Source: Bacillota bacterium (GTDB taxonomy: Bacteria; Bacillota_A; Clostridia; Lachnospirales; Lachnospiraceae). From it: a stretch of 10,975 nt of DNA. This document shows positions 5,864-10,975 of the stretch, piece by piece; within the stretch, counting starts at the first letter, position 1, and the number at the start of each line of letters is the position of its first letter. The stretch is taken from NCBI GenBank assembly GCA_023443925.1, contig JAEZSL010000044.1, forward strand, positions 1-10,975, written 5' to 3'. The position numbers were made by a program, and so were the translations under genes. The notes under the pieces were generated by a model. The model saw nothing but the letters and a program-made list of their open reading frames with translations. It had not been told where the DNA came from and searched no databases.

Positions 5864-6349
5864 ATGGATACGTTAGAATTAGCACTTTCCCTGGAATTTG
5901 ATTTAGAGAAATACTATACGGAACTGGCAGAGATGAATAAAGACAACACTTTATCCGTGGTTTTTAATCTGTTAGCCGGTGAGGAAAGAAAACATACGGA
6001 GATATTGCTTGGCAAAGCAGATCTTCTGGACCTAAAAGTACAGGATAAGAATGTTCTCACGGAAGCAAAAGGTTTATTCCGACAGCTTGGCAGCTTTAAA
6101 AGTGAGATAAAAGAACTTCCCAGCCAATTGGATTCTTACCGGATTGCTCTTGAGATGGAAGAAAAAAGCCTTCAGTTTTATCAAAATCTGAAAGAAGCGG
6201 CAGAAGATGGCAATGCAAAGGAAACTTATGGATATCTTATAAAACAGGAAGATATACACTGTATTATACTGGAGGAACTTGTTAAACTTACTACCCGGCC
6301 GGAAGAATGGGTAGAATCCGCCGAATTCGGTTTGCGCGAAGATTATTAA
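5864..6349 (+). CDS. Ferritin-like (rubrerythrin-type) diiron protein without rubredoxin domain
   Basis: A 161-residue, almost wholly helical, soluble protein. The four-helix diiron pattern is complete: Glu11 before a YY at 17-18, then E-R-K-H (Glu41, His44), Glu99 six residues before FY (105-106), and E-D-I-H (Glu129, His132). These six residues are the expected metal ligands of the rubrerythrin/ferritin-like fold. The Cys-rich rubredoxin tail of true rubrerythrin is absent, so it needs an external electron donor or serves another iron role. Likely functions are peroxide or oxygen protection or iron handling in an anaerobe, inferred from the family. The start has AAGGAG (5849-5854) 9 bp upstream. 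A strong terminator follows 11 bp after the stop, so this is the last gene of its unit. Confidence 0.82.
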   Translation: MDTLELALSLEFDLEKYYTELAEMNKDNTLSVVFNLLAGEERKHTEILLGKADLLDLKVQDKNVLTEAKGLFRQLGSFKSEIKELPSQLDSYRIALEMEEKSLQFYQNLKEAAEDGNAKETYGYLIKQEDIHCIILEELVKLTTRPEEWVESAEFGLREDY

Positions 6350-6360
6350 TAAAAAAGATT

Positions 6361-6403
6361 AACCTGCCTGCATTTTTTTGTTAAAATGCAGGCAGGTTTT
6401 TTT
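6361..6403 (+). terminator. Strong rho-independent terminator
   Basis: A perfect 16-bp stem (6361-6376 with 6383-6398) has a 6-nt loop, and the T-run extends to 6403. It lies 11 bp after the ferritin-like gene stop. It is the clearest terminator in the window. Confidence 0.95.
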
Positions 6404-6454
6404 ATTGTGCCGGATTCGATTGCCAAAAGGTGATTTTACGTAAAGTTAGTAACG

Positions 6455-6481
6455 GTAATTCGGATATAATTTACGAATTAC
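6455..6481. promoter_or_regulatory. 8-bp inverted repeat around a TATAAT
   Basis: GTAATTCG (6455-6462) and CGAATTAC (6474-6481) form a perfect inverted repeat with an 11-bp centre containing TATAAT (6465-6470). No good -35 lies 16-18 bp upstream of that TATAAT. The repeat covers the putative sigma-E -35 of the broken spoIIID copy and could be an operator. Confidence 0.35.
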
Positions 6482-6492
6482 ACGCATACAAT
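6464..6492 (+). promoter_or_regulatory. Sigma-E-like promoter of the broken spoIIID copy
   Basis: CATACAAT (6485-6492) matches the sigma-E -10 consensus CATACAnT exactly. ATATAAT (6464-6470), 14 bp upstream, is an acceptable -35. A SpoIIID-box-like site (6495-6504, one mismatch) follows near the expected start, as it does in front of intact spoIIID. Confidence 0.5.
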
Positions 6493-6523
6493 ATAGAAAC
6501 AAGTACAATAGGGGGATATCCTT

Positions 6524-6676
6524 TTGAAAGGCTATATAGAAGAACGGGCAGTAGAAATAGCCAACTACATAATTGATAACAATGCTACCGTGAGGCAGAC
6601 GGCAAAACAGTTCGGCATTTCGAAATCAACCGTACATACAGATGTAACAGTTACGAACGTTTTTTTATTCATGTGA
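6524..6676 (+). pseudogene. Truncated spoIIID paralogue
   Basis: A 50-codon frame starting at TTG (6524), with a G-rich ribosome site (AGGGGG, 6510-6515) 8 bp upstream. Residues 1-41 are clearly SpoIIID-like: KGYIEERAVEIANYIIDNNATVR, then helix-turn-helix QTAKQFGISKSTVHTDV. By my count 23 of 39 aligned residues are identical to the intact protein at 3868-4122. After HTDV the match stops abruptly; nine unrelated residues follow, then TGA. The conserved RLP, the following helix and the RGG/basic tail, which help bind DNA, are missing and I did not find them in another frame downstream. It is most simply a duplicate cut by a deletion or insertion. A short DNA-binding peptide that still competes at SpoIIID sites is a less likely alternative. 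Confidence 0.75.
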
Positions 6677-6705
6677 TATTTTCTTTTATTTCTGAGCCAA
6701 ATCGG

Positions 6706-6734
6706 TTCATTATATTCCGCAAAGTTAATATAAA
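6706..6734 (+). promoter_or_regulatory. Weak candidate promoter of the DUF3791/DUF3990 operon
   Basis: TATAAA (6729-6734, 5/6) lies 17 bp after TTCATT (6706-6711, only 3/6) in very AT-rich DNA, about 25 bp before the ribosome site. It is the best position I can offer for a promoter close to the operon. The sigma-E-like promoter at 6464-6492 could also read into it, because I see no strong terminator hairpin between. Confidence 0.35.
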
Positions 6735-6765
6735 TATAAATAAGAAATAAAATGGAGTGACGTTT

Positions 6766-6987
6766 TTGAATCAGTCAGAACGGGATATGAATTTGATGGT
6801 TGTGGAAGCCATTGAAGGCTATGCGTATAACCATAAGCTAAGACCCAAGGAAGTATTCGAACTATTTACCAGTCAAGGTATCCTGCCCCTCCTTCGTTCC
6901 CAATATCAGGCCCTGCATACACAAAGCCTGGAAGAAAGCATTTATTTTGTTGAAGATGTTTTAAGGAGAAAACAAAATGAAGGATGA
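6766..6987 (+). CDS. Small DUF3791-like protein (possible antitoxin or partner)
   Basis: A 73-residue, mostly helical protein. The core, IEGYAYNHKLRPKEVFELFTSQGILPLLRSQYQALHTQSLEESIYFVEDVL, fits the DUF3791 pattern: a helix, [KR]xxEVF-x-LF, a G-I/V-x-x-x-L turn, Y-x-x-LHT, and a closing helix. No function is established for this family. TTG at 6766 is taken as start because GGAG (6754-6757) sits 8 bp upstream; an in-frame GTG at 6757 overlaps that ribosome site. The gene overlaps the next one by 11 bp (6977-6987), which points to translational coupling. Small size, position before an ADP-ribosyltransferase-like gene and tight overlap suggest an antitoxin or immunity role. That is inference. 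Confidence 0.75.
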   Translation: MNQSERDMNLMVVEAIEGYAYNHKLRPKEVFELFTSQGILPLLRSQYQALHTQSLEESIYFVEDVLRRKQNEG

Positions 6988-7465
6988 GCTGATCGTATAT
7001 CACGGCACCAATGTACTTTTTGACAAAGTGGATCTGATACATTCCAAGGATAAAAGGGACTTTGGAAAAGGGTTTTATACGACTACCATGGAAGAATATG
7101 CAGTTAATTGGGCCGAGAATATGTACATAAGATACGGGGGTGAAGGAAAATTCGTAATGAAATTCAAGCTGTCTCTTTCAAAGGATCTGTATATCAGGAC
7201 ATTTACAGGTTTGACCAGGGAATGGCTTACCATGATTAAAAATAATCGTATGTACGGCGATACACAGCACGGTTATGATATTGTTATCGGGCCGGTGGCG
7301 GACGATAATACCATGAGGACGGTTGCGTTGTATGTTGCCGGCATTTACAATGAGGAAATGGCAATCGAACAATTAAGGAGCTATGAACCCCACGACCAGG
7401 TTTCCTTACATACGGATAGAGCATTGGAATGTTTGAAGTATTTAGGGAGGACAAAATCAACATGA
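6977..7465 (+). CDS. DUF3990 protein, ADP-ribosyltransferase-like fold (putative toxin or effector)
   Basis: A 162-residue soluble protein. It shows the DUF3990 pattern: VYHGTN (7-12), DFGKGFYTTT (28-37), then A-x-x-WA, and a conserved YDIVIGPVADD block (100-110). Near the C-terminus Q-V-x-L-H-T-D-R-AL (141-150) matches the final family motif. As I recall, DUF3990 belongs to the ADP-ribosyltransferase-like clan. There, His9 and Tyr34 would contact NAD, and Gln141 would sit where classic enzymes have the catalytic Glu, so activity or target could differ from canonical ones. The start has AAGGAG (6963-6968) 8 bp upstream. The gene overlaps its upstream neighbour by 11 bp and its downstream one by 4 bp (ATGA). 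No signal peptide is seen, so it would act inside the cell. The role as toxin is inferred from fold and context. Confidence 0.78.
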   Translation: MKDELIVYHGTNVLFDKVDLIHSKDKRDFGKGFYTTTMEEYAVNWAENMYIRYGGEGKFVMKFKLSLSKDLYIRTFTGLTREWLTMIKNNRMYGDTQHGYDIVIGPVADDNTMRTVALYVAGIYNEEMAIEQLRSYEPHDQVSLHTDRALECLKYLGRTKST

Positions 7466-7698
7466 TTAATCGGTATATATATAAAGGACAGGATATCACT
7501 TTGGATATTATCATGAAAATTGAGCATGTTGTACGCTTAATCTCAGATAAGACGAACAGACCTTTCGATGAATGCCTTTATGACTTTTACCAGTCCAGAG
7601 TCTATGAGGCCTTGCAAAAAACCGGCTCCCTTATGTGGTGTGAAAGTGCCGAGTTTATTGTAGATGAATTTTTCAGGGAGAAAAACAGATTCGAATAG
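7462..7698 (+). CDS. Small protein, third gene of the DUF3990 operon
   Basis: A 78-residue, mainly helical, acidic-ended protein. ATG 7462 is chosen over the in-frame ATG 7429: it forms an ATGA overlap with the DUF3990 stop and follows AGGGAGG (7444-7450) by 11 bp. The sequence (ITLDIIMKIEHVVRLIS, then FYQSRVYEALQKTGSLMWCESAEFIVDEFFREK) has the same overall plan as the first protein of the operon: a start helix, a central YxxL region and a closing helix near the end (FVEDVL versus FIVDEF). It may be a divergent DUF3791-type paralogue, but I am not sure of the family. Translational coupling suggests it acts with the DUF3990 protein, as second partner, neutraliser or substrate adaptor. Confidence 0.65.
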   Translation: MINRYIYKGQDITLDIIMKIEHVVRLISDKTNRPFDECLYDFYQSRVYEALQKTGSLMWCESAEFIVDEFFREKNRFE

Positions 7699-7784
7699 AA
7701 TATAAATACCTGGCGTCATTGGATTTCTTGGGCAACCTACCAATAACTGAAGTAAAAAAAGTATACTAAATCGTAAAAATAGTG

Positions 7785-7815
7785 TTGCTCTTAACTGAAA
7801 AATATGTGATAAAAT
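7785..7815 (+). promoter_or_regulatory. Candidate promoter of a short terminated transcript
   Basis: TTGCTC (7785-7790) is followed at 17 bp by GATAAA (7808-7813) or at 19 bp by TAAAAT (7810-7815). Neither pair is strong. If active, RNA would start near 7820 and meet the terminator at 7872-7913, because no gene lies between. Confidence 0.3.
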
Positions 7816-7819
7816 CAAA

Positions 7820-7913
7820 ATAACCATATAAAAAGAAGACAGGCTTAAATCCCATTCCTGTTGCAGTATAGAAAAGCTTTTGCATGCCAGGTGCCGACGT
7901 GCAGGGGCTTTTT
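7820..7913 (+). ncRNA. Possible small RNA or 3' UTR element with two hairpins
   Basis: From a start near 7820 a transcript of about 94 nt would contain ACAGG/CCTGT (7839-7843 with 7857-7861) and then the long terminator hairpin at 7872-7912. No credible coding frame is seen. Alternatively this is the untranslated tail of the DUF3990 operon, which has no other clear terminator. The 7699-7784 stretch shows no gene. Confidence 0.3.
7872..7913 (+). terminator. Hairpin terminator before the kinase gene
   Basis: A continuous 15-bp stem with four G-U pairs joins 7872-7886 to 7898-7912 around an 11-nt loop. A TTTTT run (7909-7913) forms the end of the right arm. It separates the DUF3990 operon, or the putative small RNA, from the two-component operon. 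Confidence 0.65.
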
Positions 7914-7945
7914 CCTGTTGACCAGGATTTACAAAATCTGCGCTC

Positions 7946-7974
7946 TTCTTAGAGAGAACCGGATATGGTACAAT
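7946..7974 (+). promoter_or_regulatory. Extended -10 promoter of the two-component operon
   Basis: TACAAT (7969-7974, 5/6) is preceded by TGG, giving an extended -10 (TG at 7966-7967). The -35 at 17 bp (TTCTTA, 7946-7951) is poor, as is common with extended -10 promoters. The leader to the ATG at 8026 is about 45 nt. Confidence 0.55.
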
Positions 7975-8025
7975 AAAAGCAGGAGTTGTATTATTTCTGA
8001 AAATAAAAGCAAATGGGGGACAAGC

Positions 8026-9789
8026 ATGGGCAGGAAAAAGGTAAGAATAGCGGCACTTCATTCCATACAAACTAAAATTATGGCGGTCAGCCTGCTGATT
8101 GCCATAGGTACCGCGGTGGTTTCTCTGATTATATCTTTTTATGCGGAAATTAACACAATTAAGGAAACCACGGAAAATTATATGGAACAATATATTTCAT
8201 TCTCTGATCAGGAATTTAATGATATGTTAAAGGAAGCAAAAAAGATAATCCTGTCGGTTGCCATGGCACAGGAGTTCATCTCTCCCTATCTGCTGGAACC
8301 TGGTCAGGAAGCTTCCTATGACAGTTTCCAGCAAAAAAAGCAGATAAAAAATTTTTTGTCCGGCTTTCTGTCCCAAAAGGACTATATTGAAGACATCATG
8401 CTGGTAACCGATGACAAAGAAGTGTATATGGCAAGTTCAGATATTGTTTTAAAGAAAGAACTGGATACTTCCGTGATGCAGAAGGCCCTGTCCAGTAAAA
8501 ATACGGAACTGTTTTATGACGCGCCTGCTAAAACACTGCTTCTGTGCAGGCCTGTGACCTATTGCAAGGGTTCCGTTAAAACAACGGTAATTATCCGGTT
8601 AAACTATGAACTGATAACCAGTGTCTATAACATTGAGCCGCTGCGCTCCGTTGTGATCTGTCTGTATCTGCCCGACGGCCAGTTGTTTTATACCAATGCC
8701 AGGGACGGTGAGAATGAGGAGGTGCTGGGCAGCGAGATCATGTCCAGGGAAAGTTCTACCGGTTACGTAGAATCAAACCGGGGAACCCAGTATTATATCC
8801 GGTACGTATCCGATACCAATAAAATGATGATGGTTAGCCTGATTCCCCAAAGCGTACTATTAAAAGATGCCAGGGATCTGGGACATAAGTTTTTCCTCAT
8901 CGGAATCGGAGCATCGGTGGCCGCTGTACTTACTGCCGTTTACTTATCAAAAAAAATCAGTGCCAATATAAAGCACCTGTCCTCAGGTATGGAAGCCGTC
9001 CGGGGAGGTGATTTAGGAGTCCGTATGCAGATTAATGTCCCGGATGAAATCGGAGAATTGGCAGATACCTTCAATGTAATGATGGAACGTATTGAAAGGC
9101 TTATGGAGGAAGTAAAACAAAAGGAAAGAATGAAGCGGGAAGCGGAGCAGGATGTACTGGCTTCCCAGATAGAGCCTCATTTTCTCTATAATTCCATTAA
9201 CAGTATTCAATATGTAGCCAATATGAGAGAAGAAACGGAAATCGAGGAGGTGGCAAAATCCCTTTCAGAATTGCTGCGCAGTGTTCTATCCAATCATAAC
9301 GAGTATATTACCCTTTGGGAAGAAAAAGAATATATTGAAAATTATATTAATATTGAGCGTTTCAAATACCGCAAACCTTTTTCAGTAGTCTGGGATGTGG
9401 ACGAGGAATTATGGGCCTACCAGATACCTAAGCTTCTTTTACAGCCGGTGGCTGAAAATGCACTGATTCACGGAATTTCTTCAAAAGAAGGGGATGGCGT
9501 CATTCATATAAAAGTCTACAAAGAACAGCGGGAAGTTGTATGCAAGGTAATGGACAACGGTAAAGGCATGAGTGAAGAAACCATACAAAAATTAATGCAA
9601 AACCTGGAGAGAAAGGATAAGGCCGGTTTCAGGCGCATTGGTATATCCAATGTGTTCTCCCGAATTCAGCTGATATACGGAGAAGAATATGGGGGCTCCA
9701 TATACAGCTGCGAGGGTATGTTCACCTGTGTAGAACTGCACCTGCCTTTAGGAGGTAATGAAGATGGCTTTGACAATTTTACTGATTGA
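8026..9789 (+). CDS. Sensor histidine kinase, YesM family
   Basis: A 587-residue membrane kinase. ATG 8026 follows GGGGGA (8015-8020) by 5 bp; the frame is open further upstream, but that stretch overlaps the terminator and promoter and is not coding. Order of parts: membrane segment 1 (about 15-37); extracytoplasmic sensor region (38-285) with the weak, variable sequence typical of Cache-like domains in this family; membrane segment 2 (about 288-308); HAMP (309-361); His_kinase domain with phospho-acceptor His385 in Q-I-E-P-H-F-L-Y-N; ATPase with Asn478 (AENALIHG), Asp510 (MDNGKGMS) and the closing GISNVFSRIQLIYG. It autophosphorylates and passes phosphate to the overlapping response regulator. 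YesM/YesN pairs usually sense extracellular carbohydrates and control a nearby ABC sugar transporter; the ligand here is unknown. Confidence 0.93.
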   Translation: MGRKKVRIAALHSIQTKIMAVSLLIAIGTAVVSLIISFYAEINTIKETTENYMEQYISFSDQEFNDMLKEAKKIILSVAMAQEFISPYLLEPGQEASYDSFQQKKQIKNFLSGFLSQKDYIEDIMLVTDDKEVYMASSDIVLKKELDTSVMQKALSSKNTELFYDAPAKTLLLCRPVTYCKGSVKTTVIIRLNYELITSVYNIEPLRSVVICLYLPDGQLFYTNARDGENEEVLGSEIMSRESSTGYVESNRGTQYYIRYVSDTNKMMMVSLIPQSVLLKDARDLGHKFFLIGIGASVAAVLTAVYLSKKISANIKHLSSGMEAVRGGDLGVRMQINVPDEIGELADTFNVMMERIERLMEEVKQKERMKREAEQDVLASQIEPHFLYNSINSIQYVANMREETEIEEVAKSLSELLRSVLSNHNEYITLWEEKEYIENYINIERFKYRKPFSVVWDVDEELWAYQIPKLLLQPVAENALIHGISSKEGDGVIHIKVYKEQREVVCKVMDNGKGMSEETIQKLMQNLERKDKAGFRRIGISNVFSRIQLIYGEEYGGSIYSCEGMFTCVELHLPLGGNEDGFDNFTD

Positions 9790-10975
9790 TGATGAACCTG
9801 TGTTCCGGAATTATATCAGGCAGATGAAATTCTGGGAAGAGGGAGAGTTTATACTGGCAGGGGAAGCTGTAAACGGGGATGAAGCACTGGCGTTTCTGGA
9901 AAAAAGGGAGGTGGATCTTGTTATTATGGATGTTTCCATGCCCGGTAAAAACGGTGTGGAGCTTACCGATATCCTATCAAAAAAGTATCCCCGAATCGCA
10001 ATTGTGGTGGTGAGCAGTTATGATAATTATGATTATGTGCGGGAAATATTAAAAAACGGAGCCAGTGACTATATATTAAAAAGCCGTTTGTCGGAAGAAT
10101 TTCTTATCCTTACCCTGTCCCACATCCGCACCCAGCTGCGGGGGCGTTCACCCTGGGATTCCAAAAAAGAGCTGAGAAGACAGGCGAGGGCATGGCTTCT
10201 GGAAGATGGACTGAATCCCTTTACCTCGGATAACAGCAGGAAAGCCGCGGCTGTAATAAAGCTGGAAAACCACGAGCGGACTTCCCTGCTAAACGAAGAG
10301 GGACTCCTGGAGGGAATCGGTAAAATCATAGAGGCTGTTTCAACAGAAAGCATGGATGTGCTGGCCTGTCCGAAAGGCCCAAACCAGGTGGTGGTGCTTA
10401 CCCGTTTTTATGATACGGTTTCGGAAGCGGAAATGAGAAACCAGCTGGAATGCAACCGGATTGTAGTTCAGGATAGCGTGCAGCGGATCTATAACCTTAG
10501 AATTCAGGTTTTTTTATGCCCGTTTTTCTTCAGTGATAATGCACTGCGGACCTTTTTGCTCCACAAGCTGGAAGAAAGCCAGGAACCGGCCAGGGAGGGA
10601 CAGGTACTTTCCCTGACCATCGGCCAGTATAAGCGGCTTTTAATCGCTGCGGAGGAGCATGACGGAATCAGGGCAGAACAGCATATCAAGGAAATCTATG
10701 AGGAGATTCCGCCTGGGAATGAAGCACTTTGTATTCTGGTGACAAAGGAACTATTGGAGCTGATTGAAAGAATTTCCGTTGAATATCAGATGAAATTAGA
10801 CTTTCTTCCGAGAGAATTTATGCTGTTTCAGTATGCCAGGGTAAAAAGCCGGGAGTCCCTGGTATCCAGTATTGCGGGTTTATATAAAAATGTGCTCCGG
10901 GAAATCAGTGAGAAAGAAAAAAAGGATAAGAAATATTCTGAGTTGGTGAACCGTGCCATTGCTTATCAAAGGGAA
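9764..10975 (+). CDS. YesN-type response regulator, 3' end missing
   Basis: 404 codons are visible and the frame runs off the window without a stop. ATG 9764 has AGGAGG (9750-9755) at ideal spacing (8 bp); the in-frame ATG at 9758 is only 2 bp from it and is rejected. It overlaps the kinase gene by 26 bp, so the two are translationally coupled. Residues 1-120 are a receiver domain: acidic pocket Asp9/Asp10, phosphorylated Asp56 in IMDVSMPGKNG, Ser84/Ser85, and Lys106 in DYILKS. A long linker region with little recognisable sequence (about 125-390) follows, as in YesN/AraC-type regulators of 500 or more residues. The visible end (ELVNRAIAYQRE) resembles the stretch just before the AraC-type double helix-turn-helix, which must lie off the window. 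It probably activates carbohydrate-uptake genes when phosphorylated. Confidence 0.9.
   Translation, partial: MALTILLIDDEPVFRNYIRQMKFWEEGEFILAGEAVNGDEALAFLEKREVDLVIMDVSMPGKNGVELTDILSKKYPRIAIVVVSSYDNYDYVREILKNGASDYILKSRLSEEFLILTLSHIRTQLRGRSPWDSKKELRRQARAWLLEDGLNPFTSDNSRKAAAVIKLENHERTSLLNEEGLLEGIGKIIEAVSTESMDVLACPKGPNQVVVLTRFYDTVSEAEMRNQLECNRIVVQDSVQRIYNLRIQVFLCPFFFSDNALRTFLLHKLEESQEPAREGQVLSLTIGQYKRLLIAAEEHDGIRAEQHIKEIYEEIPPGNEALCILVTKELLELIERISVEYQMKLDFLPREFMLFQYARVKSRESLVSSIAGLYKNVLREISEKEKKDKKYSELVNRAIAYQRE

Noticed and set aside
6641..6670. GTAAC-A-GTTAC palindrome and T-run at the spoIIID break point as a terminator or transposon end
   Set aside because: The stem is 5 bp with a 1-nt centre, cannot fold as an RNA hairpin, and is not adjacent to the T-run. 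No matching partner end or target duplication was found.
7861..8025. Upstream extension of the kinase frame by 55 codons
   Set aside because: The extension covers the terminator hairpin and extended -10 promoter, is Cys/Arg-rich and unlike family N-termini. ATG 8026 has a good ribosome site and leads straight into the first membrane segment.
7543..8190. 215-codon minus-strand open frame
   Set aside because: It runs across the third gene of the DUF3990 operon, a terminator, a promoter and the start of the kinase gene. Its protein looks like reversed coding or low-complexity sequence with no recognisable domain.
10069..10353. 94-codon minus-strand open frame inside the response regulator gene, and a similar one at 10504-10689
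   Set aside because: Both are Ser/Leu-rich shadows of a well-supported response-regulator frame on the plus strand.
1..10975. CRISPR array, insertion sequence, tRNA or rRNA genes, phage attachment sites
   Set aside because: No regularly spaced repeats, transposase frames, rRNA sequence or tRNA-like folds were noticed. The direct repeat at 5723-5757 has only two units.

Overview
The window looks like a chromosomal segment of a low-GC, anaerobic, endospore-forming Firmicute, most likely a Clostridia member of the Lachnospiraceae / Lachnoclostridium type. This rests on the mother-cell sporulation regulator SpoIIID, a NusG-II-domain membrane protein, an FMN-binding membrane protein, a YesM/YesN-type two-component pair, AGGAG-type ribosome sites and AT-rich intergenic DNA. 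Species cannot be named from the sequence alone.

Layout. 1-887: 3' part of cysK (cysteine synthase), then a terminator-like hairpin. 1148-1584: a promoter with a built-in inverted repeat and a small membrane-anchored NusG-II protein. It converges on a minus-strand gene (2876-1734) for a membrane-anchored protein in which one FMN-binding domain appears to be inserted inside another. A long hairpin lies between the convergent genes, and the minus-strand gene has a leader of about 190 nt with three potential hairpins. 3331-3804: hotdog acyl-CoA thioesterase. 3868-4122: spoIIID, with a candidate sigma-E promoter and SpoIIID-box-like sites. 4332-5681: APC-family amino-acid permease. 5864-6349: stand-alone ferritin-like diiron protein behind a 22-bp-period direct repeat and leader hairpins, ended by a very strong terminator.

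6404-6676 holds a broken second copy of spoIIID. It keeps a sigma-E-like -10, a leader resembling that of the intact gene, a ribosome site and the helix-turn-helix half, then diverges and stops. Directly downstream (6766-7698) three overlapping small genes form a tight operon: a DUF3791-like protein, a DUF3990 protein (ADP-ribosyltransferase-like fold) and another small acidic partner. The arrangement resembles a toxin-antitoxin or effector/immunity module and is the best candidate here for an undercharacterised system.

7699-8025 carries a possible short terminated transcript and the promoter of a two-component operon. That operon encodes a YesM-type sensor histidine kinase (8026-9789), overlapping a YesN-type response regulator (9764 to the window end) whose C-terminal DNA-binding part is cut off. 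Such pairs usually control a neighbouring sugar ABC transporter, which would lie to the right of the window.

The genes fall into several independent units, most with their own promoter and hairpin terminator. All promoter, operator and RNA-structure calls were made by eye.
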